64,000 nt of DNA from Sphingomonadaceae bacterium 3R27C6 (GTDB taxonomy: Bacteria > Pseudomonadota > Alphaproteobacteria > Sphingomonadales > Sphingomonadaceae), in assembly GCA_005503215.1 (NCBI GenBank), contig SCNS01000003.1:155001-219000 (forward strand). The letters run 5' to 3'. Within the stretch, counting starts at the first letter, position 1. Each line of letters starts with the position of its first letter. The translations under genes and the position numbers were made by a program. Below, piece after piece: positions 1 to 8,058 of the stretch. The notes under the pieces were generated by a model. It made no database searches. It saw only the letters and a list, made by a program, of their open reading frames with translations, and had not been told where the DNA came from.

Positions 1-189
1 TGGCTGCGCTTTACGATGGGCGAGGCGCTCACCATTCATATGATCATCGCGACCGCGGCCGGCGTCGGCCTGTCGGTCATGCTCGGCGCGGCGCTGATGG
101 GACTCGTCTTCCTGTCGAGCGGCAGCGGCCACGACGAATCGATCGAAGACCCTTTTGAAAACGACCCGGATATGAACAATGACCGATAA
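1..189 (+). CDS. C-terminal part of a small membrane protein (5' end outside window)
   Basis: Frame 1 is open from the window edge to TAA at 187-189. The visible 62 residues contain one strongly hydrophobic segment (about residues 10-42, rich in Ala, Gly, Leu and Val) followed by an acidic, hydrophilic tail ending in DPDMNNDR. This looks like a membrane-anchored protein with a short cytoplasmic or periplasmic tail. The stop overlaps the start of the next gene (ATG at 179) by 11 bases in another frame, so the two are probably co-transcribed and translationally coupled. No family is recognised. The N-terminus and any catalytic domain would be outside the window. Confidence 0.6.
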   Translation, partial: WLRFTMGEALTIHMIIATAAGVGLSVMLGAALMGLVFLSSGSGHDESIEDPFENDPDMNNDR

Positions 190-583
190 CAAGCCTGCCC
201 CCGCTTCGCCCGACTGCCCGCGCGACCCGATCCTGCGCATCGTCCCCCGCCCCGCCGACATCAACGCCAACGGCCATATCTTCGGCGGCTGGGTATTGAG
301 CCAGATGGACATCGCCGGCGGCATCGTCGCCGGACGCGAAGCGCAGGGCGCGGTCGCAACCGTCGCGATCGAGACGATGGAATTTATCGCCCCGATCCTG
401 CTGCGCGACATCATCTCTGTTTACGCGCATCTCGAACGGCGCGGCCGCACCTCGATGGGCATACGAATCGAGGTGATCGCGACGCGCGACGGCGGCCGGA
501 CCGAGGAGCGCGTGACCGAGGGGCTGTTCACCTTCGTCGCGCTCGACGAGAATCACCGGCCGCGCGCGCTGCCGCCGGTTTGA
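179..583 (+). CDS. yciA: YciA-type acyl-CoA thioesterase (hotdog fold)
   Basis: 134 residues, about the length of E. coli YciA (132). The N-terminal motif NANGHIFGGW (residues 29-38) followed by SQMD with Asp44 is the YciA/BFIT signature, Asp44 being the expected catalytic residue. The C-terminus ends in PRALPPV, closely similar to the YciA ending. Family members hydrolyse a broad range of acyl-CoAs to free acid and CoA in the cytoplasm and are thought to recycle CoA. Translation probably depends on the upstream membrane-protein gene, whose stop lies inside this reading frame. A short GC hairpin follows directly after the stop. Function is assigned from family; substrate range is not visible in the sequence. 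Confidence 0.9.
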   Translation: MTDNKPAPASPDCPRDPILRIVPRPADINANGHIFGGWVLSQMDIAGGIVAGREAQGAVATVAIETMEFIAPILLRDIISVYAHLERRGRTSMGIRIEVIATRDGGRTEERVTEGLFTFVALDENHRPRALPPV

Positions 584-585
584 CG

Positions 586-604
586 GGCGGCTCAGCCGCC
601 TTTC
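586..604. terminator. Short hairpin between convergent genes
   Basis: GGCGGC (586-591), loop TCA, GCCGCC (595-600), then TTTC on the plus strand. It lies between the convergent ends of the thioesterase gene and the DUF4139 gene, whose stop codon forms the loop. The T-tract is poor, so termination efficiency is uncertain. Confidence 0.45.
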
Positions 605-2175
605 ATCTTTTGCCGGAAAGTCTGAACGAGGCTGTCGTTCGCGGGGACGCGCACGCGCCACACCCAGCTGCTGCCCCGCCGTTCCCACCCTTCGGGCGCG
701 GGATCGAGCGCGAAGGGAATCAGCATCTCGATCTCCGCATCGAAGGGCCGGGCGTTGGTTATCTTGATCTGCCAGAGCTTATAGTCCGGATCGGAGTCAT
801 TCTTCACAACGGTCAGATATTGCACCGCCGGACTTAGGCCGAGGTCATAATCGACGCGTTCGTCCTTTGCCTTGTCGCCGATCTTTGCCTCACCGACGAG
901 CAGGCGTCGCCCGCCGATCGTCTCAAAAACCGTCACCGCACCGGCGGGCAGCGCGAGGCCCAACCCATCGGACTCGCGGTTCTGGACACGCAATTGCATG
1001 GAGAGGGGCTGAAGCCGGTTCGCCATGAAATCATAAAGCGTCGCCGCATAAAGCTGCTCGACCGCAACCTTGTCCTTCGCGAGCAGCGCGACCTGCTTCT
1101 GCCCCTTCGCCGACACATCGACGCGAAAGGGGATGCGATAGAATTTGAGATCGCCCAGATCCTCGGCCGGCGGCGGAGGTGGTGGAGGCGGCGCAGGGGC
1201 GGCCACCATCATCGGCGGTGGAGGTCCGCGCCGATCGCGGCGCTGCGCCGTCACGATCACCTCGGCGGCGGCACTCTCATCATAGCTCTGCTCATACTCG
1301 ATGATCGGCGGCAGCTCCCACAGCGGATGCGTGCTCGTAATGTCCATCGGCCAGCATTTGAGGATCAGCGGCCCCGGCGTGCTGCGCGGCAGCGGCGGGC
1401 TGTACATCTTGTTGAGCCGGCCCGCGATCACGTTGAGCTGCGCGCCCGGAAAACTCGTCACCCCGCCGTTCGCGACGGTGATCCAGCCGGTCAGCCCCAG
1501 CGTCTTTCCCTCGGTGCCGCGATCGGCGACATAATTGGCGGCCCAGTCGAACCCTTCGGCGAGATAGAGAAGCTGGACCTTCACCGTCCGCGCCGTCTTG
1601 CTCTCGACGAGCACCGACAGCGTCGGCTTGGCCGAAAGATCTTTCGGCACGCGCGGATAAAGCATCCGCTCGGGAAGCCCCGAACAGGCCAGCGCCTCTA
1701 CCCCGGCCGCGGTCTGGACGATCACCCCGCCATTCGGCCCCGACTGGATCACCGCATCCTGCTCGACAACCTTCCCAGTCGCGAGGCTGGTGCGCCGCAA
1801 GGTGACGCTGCGCTTGAGATAGGCATCGACCAGCCCCGCGGGCGACAGCAGCCGCGCATCGCGATTCTTTTCGATCACCCCACCGGGCAGGCCGCTGAGC
1901 ACCGCGGTTTCGGGCAGCAACCCCTCGGCCACGCCTTCGAATCGCAGCACCGACGTCCCGGCGGGCAGCGTGACGGTGCGCGTTTCGGTGATGAAGGCGA
2001 AGCCCTGCGGCCAGTTGGGGTCGATCGGCCCGCCGCCGCGCGACGGCGCGCGATAGACGGTGACCGCGGCATCGTCGATTTTGGCCGACACGGTCACCGG
2101 CGCCGAAGCCTGCGCAAGCGCGGGTGCCGGCGCGAGCAGCACCGCGACCCACAGCAGCAGCGGCCAGGCCCGCAT
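592..2175 (-). CDS. DUF4139-family exported protein (527 aa)
   Basis: A signal peptide is clear (MRAWPLLLWVAVLLAPAPALAQA, cleavage near residue 22). The mature part shows the DUF4139 pattern: an N-terminal module with a predicted beta strand (VTVYRA) and the phrase AGTSVLRFEGVAEGLLPETAVLSG, then a segment around residues 190-220 with RTVKVQLLYLAEGFDWAANYV, typical of the family core. A low-complexity proline-rich insert (PPPPPP, around residues 315-340) separates two halves and is absent from the neighbouring paralogue. The C-terminus reads as beta-rich. DUF4139 proteins are periplasmic or secreted and of unknown biochemical role. It follows a shorter paralogue (2186-3571) with a 10-base gap, so the two are probably one operon. 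Confidence 0.85.
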   Translation of the reverse strand: MRAWPLLLWVAVLLAPAPALAQASAPVTVSAKIDDAAVTVYRAPSRGGGPIDPNWPQGFAFITETRTVTLPAGTSVLRFEGVAEGLLPETAVLSGLPGGVIEKNRDARLLSPAGLVDAYLKRSVTLRRTSLATGKVVEQDAVIQSGPNGGVIVQTAAGVEALACSGLPERMLYPRVPKDLSAKPTLSVLVESKTARTVKVQLLYLAEGFDWAANYVADRGTEGKTLGLTGWITVANGGVTSFPGAQLNVIAGRLNKMYSPPLPRSTPGPLILKCWPMDITSTHPLWELPPIIEYEQSYDESAAAEVIVTAQRRDRRGPPPPMMVAAPAPPPPPPPPAEDLGDLKFYRIPFRVDVSAKGQKQVALLAKDKVAVEQLYAATLYDFMANRLQPLSMQLRVQNRESDGLGLALPAGAVTVFETIGGRRLLVGEAKIGDKAKDERVDYDLGLSPAVQYLTVVKNDSDPDYKLWQIKITNARPFDAEIEMLIPFALDPAPEGWERRGSSWVWRVRVPANDSLVQTFRQKMKGG

Positions 2176-2185
2176 CGCGTGGATC

Positions 2186-3571
2186 TCAGTAACGCGAATC
2201 GAATGTGACGGTCAGGTCGACCTTGCCGTTCGCGGGCACCGGCACCTGCCATTCGACGCGGTCGGCCGAAATGCGCTCGCCCTTCAGGCTTTCGTCGCTG
2301 ATTCGGACGTCGCCATAGAGCCCGTCCTGCGCGAGCAGCACCGTGACCGGCGCCGGGCGCGCGTTGCTGACTATATATTTCATCTTCGTCACCCAGCGCG
2401 AATCGCCCTTGCGCGTGCGCGCCACGACGGTGGGCTGGACCTTCACGTCAAAGGCATCGCCGGTGCGTAGCGACATCGCCGAGCCCATCGGGGTATGACC
2501 GATCTGGTTTTCGCCGATGAATTGCGGGTCGCCGCGCGCGTCGCGCATATAGACGCGAATCGTGCCCGCGGGCAGCTGGTCACCGAGCCCGCCCTGCCGC
2601 GAGGTCGAGAAGCGCAGCACGCTCGCGGTGCTGACGGGCTCGTTGTTGCTGCCGAGCCAGCGATTGACATATTCATAGGTCGAGCGCGCGGGCGCGCCCT
2701 TCACATCGAGGAAACTCACCTGCTTTTGCTGCGCGTTGGCGATCGTCGTGCGCTGCGCGAGCGGATAGAGGTAATAGTCGCCGAGCCGTTCGCGATCGTT
2801 CGATTCGGTGCCCGCCGAATCCATCGCGCCCGACATCTGGCGGAAACCGCCGCCCCCGCCCGGGCTGCCCGCGACGAGCAAGGTGCGTGCATTGTTGAAG
2901 GTCGTGCCCGTGCTGTTGGTCAGCGTCACCCAGCCCTGAATATCCATCGCGCCCTTCGCGGCGTCGAACAGTGCGACATAGTCGGCGGTCCAACCGAGGT
3001 TGGGGGTGAGATAGGACAGCCGCGCCGGGACGGTGCCCGCATTGGCCGCGTCGACCGTCACCGACAGCGTCGGGCGCGCGCGCAAATTCGGCGGCAACCG
3101 GTCGAACACCGCGCGCACCGGCAGGCCGTCGTCGCGCAGAACCTCGATCCGCTCGCCGATCTGGAGCACGATGCCGCCATTCGCCGCGAGCACCTTTGCG
3201 CGTTCGGTGCGTTCGGCGCCGGTCGCGGGATTGGTGCGGACAAGGGTGATCGACTGGCCGACCGCCTTGTCCATCAGCTTGTCGGGGGTGAGCAGGTCGA
3301 AATCGAAATTCTGTTCGACGATGCCGATGCCGGGGCCCGACAACGTCACCGTTTCGGGACGGATGCGCGCCGACACGTCGGGGAATTCGATGCGGTTGCG
3401 CCCGGCGGTGACGCTGAGCTGTCGGTCGTCCTGCACAAGCGACTGGCCATTATTATAGATGGTGACCGCGACGTCGCCCTGCGCGTTGCCGGTCGCGGCG
3501 TCCTGCGCGAAAAGGGCGGTCGGCGTCCCGCCGACGAGCAGCGGCAAACAGGCCAAGGCCAACACGCGCAT
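2186..3571 (-). CDS. DUF4139-family exported protein (461 aa)
   Basis: Signal peptide MRVLALACLPLLVGGTPTALFAQ, cleavage near residue 23. The mature protein begins with the family strand VAVTIYNNGQSLVQDDR and contains LSYLTPNLGWTADYVALFD, matching the same core element in the downstream paralogue, then a beta-rich C-terminus ending KVDLTVTFDSRY. Function unknown. The start is set by ATG at 3571-3569. Its only Shine-Dalgarno-like sequence (GGGGAGG) lies six bases upstream, inside the 3' arm of a stable hairpin (3578-3607), so translation may be conditional. It probably heads a two-gene operon with the 527-residue paralogue. Confidence 0.85.
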   Translation of the reverse strand: MRVLALACLPLLVGGTPTALFAQDAATGNAQGDVAVTIYNNGQSLVQDDRQLSVTAGRNRIEFPDVSARIRPETVTLSGPGIGIVEQNFDFDLLTPDKLMDKAVGQSITLVRTNPATGAERTERAKVLAANGGIVLQIGERIEVLRDDGLPVRAVFDRLPPNLRARPTLSVTVDAANAGTVPARLSYLTPNLGWTADYVALFDAAKGAMDIQGWVTLTNSTGTTFNNARTLLVAGSPGGGGGFRQMSGAMDSAGTESNDRERLGDYYLYPLAQRTTIANAQQKQVSFLDVKGAPARSTYEYVNRWLGSNNEPVSTASVLRFSTSRQGGLGDQLPAGTIRVYMRDARGDPQFIGENQIGHTPMGSAMSLRTGDAFDVKVQPTVVARTRKGDSRWVTKMKYIVSNARPAPVTVLLAQDGLYGDVRISDESLKGERISADRVEWQVPVPANGKVDLTVTFDSRY

Positions 3572-3607
3572 AAAAAACCTCCCCGCAGGATATGTCCCGC
3601 GGGGAGG
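3572..3607 (-). promoter_or_regulatory. Hairpin plus T6 that contains the RBS of the DUF4139 gene
   Basis: Read on the minus strand, CCTCCCCGC (3607-3599) pairs with GCGGGGAGG (3586-3578) around a 12-base loop. Six Ts (3577-3572) follow and then the ATG at 3571. The shape is that of an intrinsic terminator, but the 3' arm also carries the gene's Shine-Dalgarno sequence GGGGAGG at a normal spacing. It could act as terminator, attenuator or translational lock. That it regulates is inference; the pairing itself is visible. Confidence 0.6.
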
Positions 3608-3623
3608 CTATGTCATGCGAATC

Positions 3624-3648
3624 GGAAAAACCAGCGTGAAATCGCTGG
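3624..3648 (-). terminator. Intrinsic terminator after the DUF4167 gene
   Basis: On the minus strand CCAGCG, loop ATTTCA, CGCTGG (3648-3631) is followed by five Ts (3630-3626). It starts two bases after the DUF4167 stop codon, so it probably ends the hisS-prfA-prmC-DUF4167 transcription unit. Confidence 0.7.
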
Positions 3649-3649
3649 C

Positions 3650-4570
3650 TTATTCGGCCGCTTCGACGTCGGTGTTGCGCGTCGCCAGCGTACGGCGCGT
3701 GCGGCGCGGCTTGGCGGGCGGCGCTTCGTCCGCGGCATCGCTTTCGGCGCTGCGTTCGGGGCGGCCGATCGCGGGCGGCAGAACGGCGGTGTCGATCCCG
3801 GCATCCCCATTGTCGGCGCTGTCTTCCTGACGCGGGCGGCGGGCCGGGCGGCGCGCGGGACGCGGCGCGGGTTCCTGCTCGGCGGCTTCTTCGCGCACGG
3901 CGGGAGCTTCGCTGCGATCGTTGCGATCGTCGCGGGCTTCGTCCTCATCGCGGTTGCGGACGGCGCGCGCGCGGGCCGGCTGGCGGTTGCCGCGATTGTC
4001 ATCGTCGCGATTGCCGCGCGGTTCGCGGTTGCCACGATTGTCATCGTCACGGTCGCCACGCGGTTCGCGGTTGCCGCGCTGGCCCCGGTCACCCCGATCA
4101 TTGCGGTCGCCCCGATCGTTGCCACGATCGTTCCGCTCGCCGCGGTCGTCGCCATTGTCGCCGTCGTCGCGGCCGGTGTCGGCTTCGAAATCGCTGTCGG
4201 TATCGTCGTGGCCGTCGAAATCCTCGACGCCGCGAATCTCGCGGCTGCGGTCGTGGCTGCGTTCCTGTCCGTTCGCCGCGGCCTTTTCTTCCTGCCGAGC
4301 GCGGAAGTCGCTCACGACGCGGAAATAATGGTCGGCGAACTGCAGATAATATTCGGTCTGGACCCGGTCGCCGGCAAGCTGCGCGTCGCGCGCGAGGTTG
4401 CGGTACTTCTCGATCATCTGGGCGCCGTTGCCGCGCGCGCGGCTGTCGATGCGGTTGGCCTGGTCGACACCGCCGCGCCCACCCGACTGCGGCCGATTAT
4501 TGTTGTTGCTGTTGTTGTTACGGCCGCGACGGCGACCGTTCTGTCGGTTGTTCATGTTCAACTGAGACAT
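3650..4570 (-). CDS. DUF4167 domain protein with long Arg/Asp/Asn-rich tail
   Basis: 306 residues. The N-terminus (NNRQNGRRRGRNN, then YRNLARDAQLAGDRVQTEYYLQFADHYFRVV at about 55-88) is the DUF4167 domain. From about residue 90 to 250 the protein is low-complexity, with repeated GNREPRG and RDDDNR units, and it ends in an Arg/Ala/Pro-rich segment. Such composition suggests an intrinsically disordered, possibly RNA-binding protein; that is inference. In many alphaproteobacteria DUF4167 genes lie beside prfA and prmC, as here. The start is uncertain: ATG at 4570 has no good ribosome site, and ATG at 4555 (MNNRQN) is an alternative that matches the usual family N-terminus. Confidence 0.85.
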   Translation of the reverse strand: MSQLNMNNRQNGRRRGRNNNSNNNNRPQSGGRGGVDQANRIDSRARGNGAQMIEKYRNLARDAQLAGDRVQTEYYLQFADHYFRVVSDFRARQEEKAAANGQERSHDRSREIRGVEDFDGHDDTDSDFEADTGRDDGDNGDDRGERNDRGNDRGDRNDRGDRGQRGNREPRGDRDDDNRGNREPRGNRDDDNRGNRQPARARAVRNRDEDEARDDRNDRSEAPAVREEAAEQEPAPRPARRPARRPRQEDSADNGDAGIDTAVLPPAIGRPERSAESDAADEAPPAKPRRTRRTLATRNTDVEAAE

Positions 4571-4831
4571 CCTGTCGATAAGCTAATAAGCTATGCCAAC
4601 CCCTTTTGGCCGACCGCGCCACCCGCGCGTCGTGCCCGCGCTCCTTGCGCGGTTCTTGCCCTTTACCGCTTGCACCGGACCCCACGGTCCCGCACCAGCA
4701 TCGTAAGTGGGAAGCAGACCAGCCGGACCAGTATCGATGCTGTTCGCATCGCCAAAGGGACCCCGATCAGGTCTGTGAGCCCGCCCCTACCGCGCTTTGC
4801 GGCGGAAACCAAGCAAATTCTTGTAGGGCCG

Positions 4832-5656
4832 TCAGGCGCGGGTCAGCAAAAGCGCCCTGTCGCGGCCGCCCAAATCCTGTCTGCAGGCGACCTTGAATCC
4901 CGCGGTTTCGGCGAGCTCACGAACCGAGATATGTTGCGTGTGCCCGATTTCAAGGGCCGCGAGACCCCCGGGTGCCAGAATTCGCGGCAGATCGGGGATG
5001 ATGCGGCGATAGTCGTCGAGGCCGTCGGCGCCGGCAAAAAGCGCGCCCGCGGGCTCGTGACCGGCGACATCGGGCATCAAGGCTTCGGACGCGGCAATAT
5101 AGGGCGGGTTGCAGAGGATGAGGTCGAACTGGCCATCGATGCCCGCAGTCCAATCGCCGACCCGAAATTCGCTGCGATCCGCCGAACCCAGCGCGTCGGC
5201 GTTGGCGCGCGCATAGGCCAGCGCCGCGTCGCTCGCGTCGATCCCCAGCCCCGTCGCGCGCGGCCATTCGGCCAGCGCCGCGAGGAGCAGGGTTCCGGGG
5301 CCGGTGCCCAGATCGAGCACATGACCCGGCGCGCGATCGCCGAAATGCCGGGCCGCCGCTTCGATCAATGTCTCGCTATCGGGCCGCGGGATCAGCGCGC
5401 CGGCGCCGACCGCCAGCCGGATCGTCCAGAAATCGCGGTAGCCAACGATATAGGCGATGGGTTCATGCTTCATTCGCCGCTCGACCAGCGAGACGAAACC
5501 CGTCGGCGCCTCGAATCGTGACGGATCGAGCAGCAACGCCTGCCGCTCGACGTCCAGCGCGTGCGCCATCAGCAATTCGGCGTCGAGGCGCGGCGTATCG
5601 GATACCCCCGCCAGCCGCTGCGCCGCGTCGCGCAGCGCGGCCGCGACGTCAGTCAC
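4832..5656 (-). CDS. prmC: Release factor glutamine N5-methyltransferase PrmC
   Basis: 274 residues, typical length. An N-terminal helical domain precedes a class I SAM-dependent methyltransferase fold with glycine motif DLGTGPG (115-121) and the substrate-glutamine motif NPPY (183-186) followed by I. The RPDSE segment (91-95) before the fold is also typical. PrmC methylates the glutamine of the GGQ motif of RF1 and RF2 in the cytoplasm. The start overlaps the 3' end of prfA by 8 bases, so the enzyme and its substrate are co-translated. The 261 bases downstream, up to DUF4167, hold no gene or obvious terminator that I can see. Confidence 0.95.
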   Translation of the reverse strand: MTDVAAALRDAAQRLAGVSDTPRLDAELLMAHALDVERQALLLDPSRFEAPTGFVSLVERRMKHEPIAYIVGYRDFWTIRLAVGAGALIPRPDSETLIEAAARHFGDRAPGHVLDLGTGPGTLLLAALAEWPRATGLGIDASDAALAYARANADALGSADRSEFRVGDWTAGIDGQFDLILCNPPYIAASEALMPDVAGHEPAGALFAGADGLDDYRRIIPDLPRILAPGGLAALEIGHTQHISVRELAETAGFKVACRQDLGGRDRALLLTRA

Positions 5657-6716
5657 CCAGTCCCGCCAGCCGCTGCGCCTGATCCTCGGCGATCAGCGCG
5701 TCGATCAGCTCGTCCATCGCGCCTTCGATGATTTCGGGCAGACGGTGGAGCGTCAGGTTGATGCGGTGGTCGGTCACGCGCCCCTGCGGGAAATTATAGG
5801 TGCGGATGCGTTCGGAGCGGTCGCCCGACCCGACCATCGACTTGCGCGCCGATGCCTCGGCGCTGTGGATTTTCTCGCGCTCGAGGTCATAGAGCCGCGC
5901 GCGCAGCACCTGCATCGCCTTGGCGCGATTCTTGTGCTGGCTGCGCTGGTCCTGCTGGATGACGACGAGCCCCGACGGGATATGCGTGATGCGGATCGCC
6001 GAGTCGGTCGTGTTGACGTGCTGGCCGCCTGCGCCCGATGCGCGATAGATGTCGATCTTGAGGTCGCTGTCGTTGATCGCGACATCGACTTCCTCGGCCT
6101 CGGGCAGCACCGCGACGGTCGCGGCGCTGGTATGGATGCGGCCCTGGCTTTCGGTCGCGGGGACGCGCTGGACGCGGTGGACGCCGCTCTCGAACTTGAG
6201 CTTCGCGAACACGCCCTGCCCGGTCACCGATGCGACGACTTCCTTGTAGCCGCCCATTTCGGCCTCGTTCGCCGAGATGATTTCGACCTTCCAGCCCTGC
6301 CCGTCGGCATAGCGGCTGTACATACGCAGCAAATCGCCCGCGAACAGGGCAGCCTCGTCGCCGCCGGTGCCGGCGCGGATTTCGAGCATCGCGGCGCGTT
6401 CGTCGGCGACATCCTTGGGGAGCAGCCTGATCGCGAGATCATGCTCGGCGGCGGGCAAAGCCTCTTCTATCGCGGCGAGCTCTTCGCCCGCCATCGCCTT
6501 CATCTCGGGGTCGGCAAGCATTTCGTTCAGCGAGACGATTTCACTGCGCAGCCGCACAACCTCGCGCGCGGCGGTGGCGACGGGTTCGAGCTCGGCAAAC
6601 TCCTTCGACGCCGCGACGAAATCGGCGGGCGCCATATCGCCCGTCGCCATGCGCGCCTGCAGCGCGGCGTGACGCTCGATGATGGCGTCGATCTGTCTTT
6701 CGGAAACGTTGGCCAT
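5649..6716 (-). CDS. prfA: Peptide chain release factor 1
   Basis: 355 residues. The catalytic loop GAGGQHVN places GGQ at 230-232, and the stop-codon recognition tripeptide is Pro-Ala-Thr at 186-188 (RVPATESQ), the PxT type that marks RF1 rather than RF2. The preceding [19 protein letters not shown] is conserved family sequence. It recognises UAA and UAG in the ribosomal A site and triggers peptide release. Its ATG shares one base with the hisS stop (TGATG), and it overlaps prmC by 8 bases: a tight hisS-prfA-prmC operon. Confidence 0.97.
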   Translation of the reverse strand: MANVSERQIDAIIERHAALQARMATGDMAPADFVAASKEFAELEPVATAAREVVRLRSEIVSLNEMLADPEMKAMAGEELAAIEEALPAAEHDLAIRLLPKDVADERAAMLEIRAGTGGDEAALFAGDLLRMYSRYADGQGWKVEIISANEAEMGGYKEVVASVTGQGVFAKLKFESGVHRVQRVPATESQGRIHTSAATVAVLPEAEEVDVAINDSDLKIDIYRASGAGGQHVNTTDSAIRITHIPSGLVVIQQDQRSQHKNRAKAMQVLRARLYDLEREKIHSAEASARKSMVGSGDRSERIRTYNFPQGRVTDHRINLTLHRLPEIIEGAMDELIDALIAEDQAQRLAGLGD

Positions 6717-7963
6717 CAGATTGCGCGGACGACCGCCTCGGCCTGCTTCGCCCGGTCGCTATCGCCGCGGACATTGATGTGGAGCGCACCGTCGCGCGTG
6801 CCGACCGAGATCAGCGCATATGCCGGGATCTTCGCCGCCTTGTCGAAACGTTTGCGCGGCGAGCCGCTCGCCACGATTTCGGTCGCGAAGCCGCCATTAC
6901 GCAGCGCCGCGAGTGCCTTCATCGCGACCGCGAGCTGGCCGTCGTCCTCGACCGCGATCACGGCATCGAGCCGGGTGTCGATGACATTGTCGGCGAGCAG
7001 CATCGCCAGCCGCTCGATCCCCGCGGCCCAACCGACCGCCGGGGTCGGCAGACCGCCGAGATTCTCGATCAACCCGTCATAGCGCCCGCCGCCGAGCACC
7101 GTCCCCTGCGCACCCAGCCGGTCGGTGACGAATTCGAACGCCGTGTGGCGATAATAGTCGAGCCCGCGCACGAGCCGCGCGTTGCGTTCCCATGCGACGC
7201 CTGCGGCATCGAGGCCGGCGGTGACGGCTCCGAAGAAATCCTGTGCTTCGCTCGTCAGATAGGCGTCGATGTCGGGCGCGCTGTCGGCGATCGGGCGGTC
7301 CTTCGCATCCTTGCTGTCGAGGATGCGCAGCGGATTCTTGTCGAGCCGCGCGAGGCTGTCTTCGGACAAATCGCCGCGGTGCGCTTCGAAATGCTCGACC
7401 AGCGCCGCGCGCCATCCATCGCGACTCGCGGAATCGCCGAGCGTGTTGAGCGTCAGCGTCACGCCTTCACTGATGCCGAGCTCTTTCAGCAGTTGGTCGG
7501 CGAAAACGAGCAGCTCGGCATCGGCGAGCGGGCTGTCGCTGCCAAGCACTTCGGCGTCGAGCTGGTGGAACTGGCGATACCGCCCCTTTTGCGGACGCTC
7601 ATAACGGAACAGCGGGCCGTGCGTCGCGACCTTCAGCGGCGCGAACTGCTGCCAGCCGTTGGTGATATAGGCGCGCGCGATCCCCGCGGTGAATTCGGGG
7701 CGCAGCGTGATCGATTCGCCGCCGCGATCCTCGAACGAATACATTTCCTTCGACACCACGTCGGTCGTCTCGCCCAGCGAGCGCGCGAACACCGCGGTCG
7801 GCTCGATCACCGGCACCTCGACGCGCTTGTAGCCATAGAGGCGGCGCACGCGTTCGAACGTCTCGACGACGTGCGCGAAACGGTCGGCGAAATCGCCAAG
7901 CATGTCCTGGGTGCCGCGCACAGCCTGCGGCGTCGGGATTTTCGCGCTTTTGTCCTTGCTCAT
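6716..7963 (-). CDS. hisS: Histidyl-tRNA synthetase
   Basis: Class II aminoacyl-tRNA synthetase that attaches histidine to tRNA-His. With the ATG at 7963 ([20 protein letters not shown]) the protein is 415 residues, the normal size. The frame is open further upstream, but that part has no family resemblance. Visible landmarks are the RGTQD N-terminus, motif 2 ([14 protein letters not shown]), the histidine-binding [14 protein letters not shown] and the late GGGRYDGL, followed by an anticodon-binding C-terminal domain. It is first in the hisS-prfA-prmC order and diverges from the M61 peptidase gene; the 95-base gap presumably holds both promoters, but I see no clear consensus there. Confidence 0.96.
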   Translation of the reverse strand: MSKDKSAKIPTPQAVRGTQDMLGDFADRFAHVVETFERVRRLYGYKRVEVPVIEPTAVFARSLGETTDVVSKEMYSFEDRGGESITLRPEFTAGIARAYITNGWQQFAPLKVATHGPLFRYERPQKGRYRQFHQLDAEVLGSDSPLADAELLVFADQLLKELGISEGVTLTLNTLGDSASRDGWRAALVEHFEAHRGDLSEDSLARLDKNPLRILDSKDAKDRPIADSAPDIDAYLTSEAQDFFGAVTAGLDAAGVAWERNARLVRGLDYYRHTAFEFVTDRLGAQGTVLGGGRYDGLIENLGGLPTPAVGWAAGIERLAMLLADNVIDTRLDAVIAVEDDGQLAVAMKALAALRNGGFATEIVASGSPRKRFDKAAKIPAYALISVGTRDGALHINVRGDSDRAKQAEAVVRAI

Positions 7964-8058
7964 GCGCGGCGCATCTAATGGTTTTTCGTCGAAAGGCAAA
8001 GTGCGCTTGCAGAGCCGCCGCTGGACCTCGCCCAGGTTTCGCGGCAGAGGTGCTGCCC

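Noticed and set aside
2495-5521. Long plus-strand frame opposite the DUF4139, DUF4167 and prmC genes
   Set aside because: It spans several genes, intergenic hairpins and terminators, and has no ribosome site or domain.
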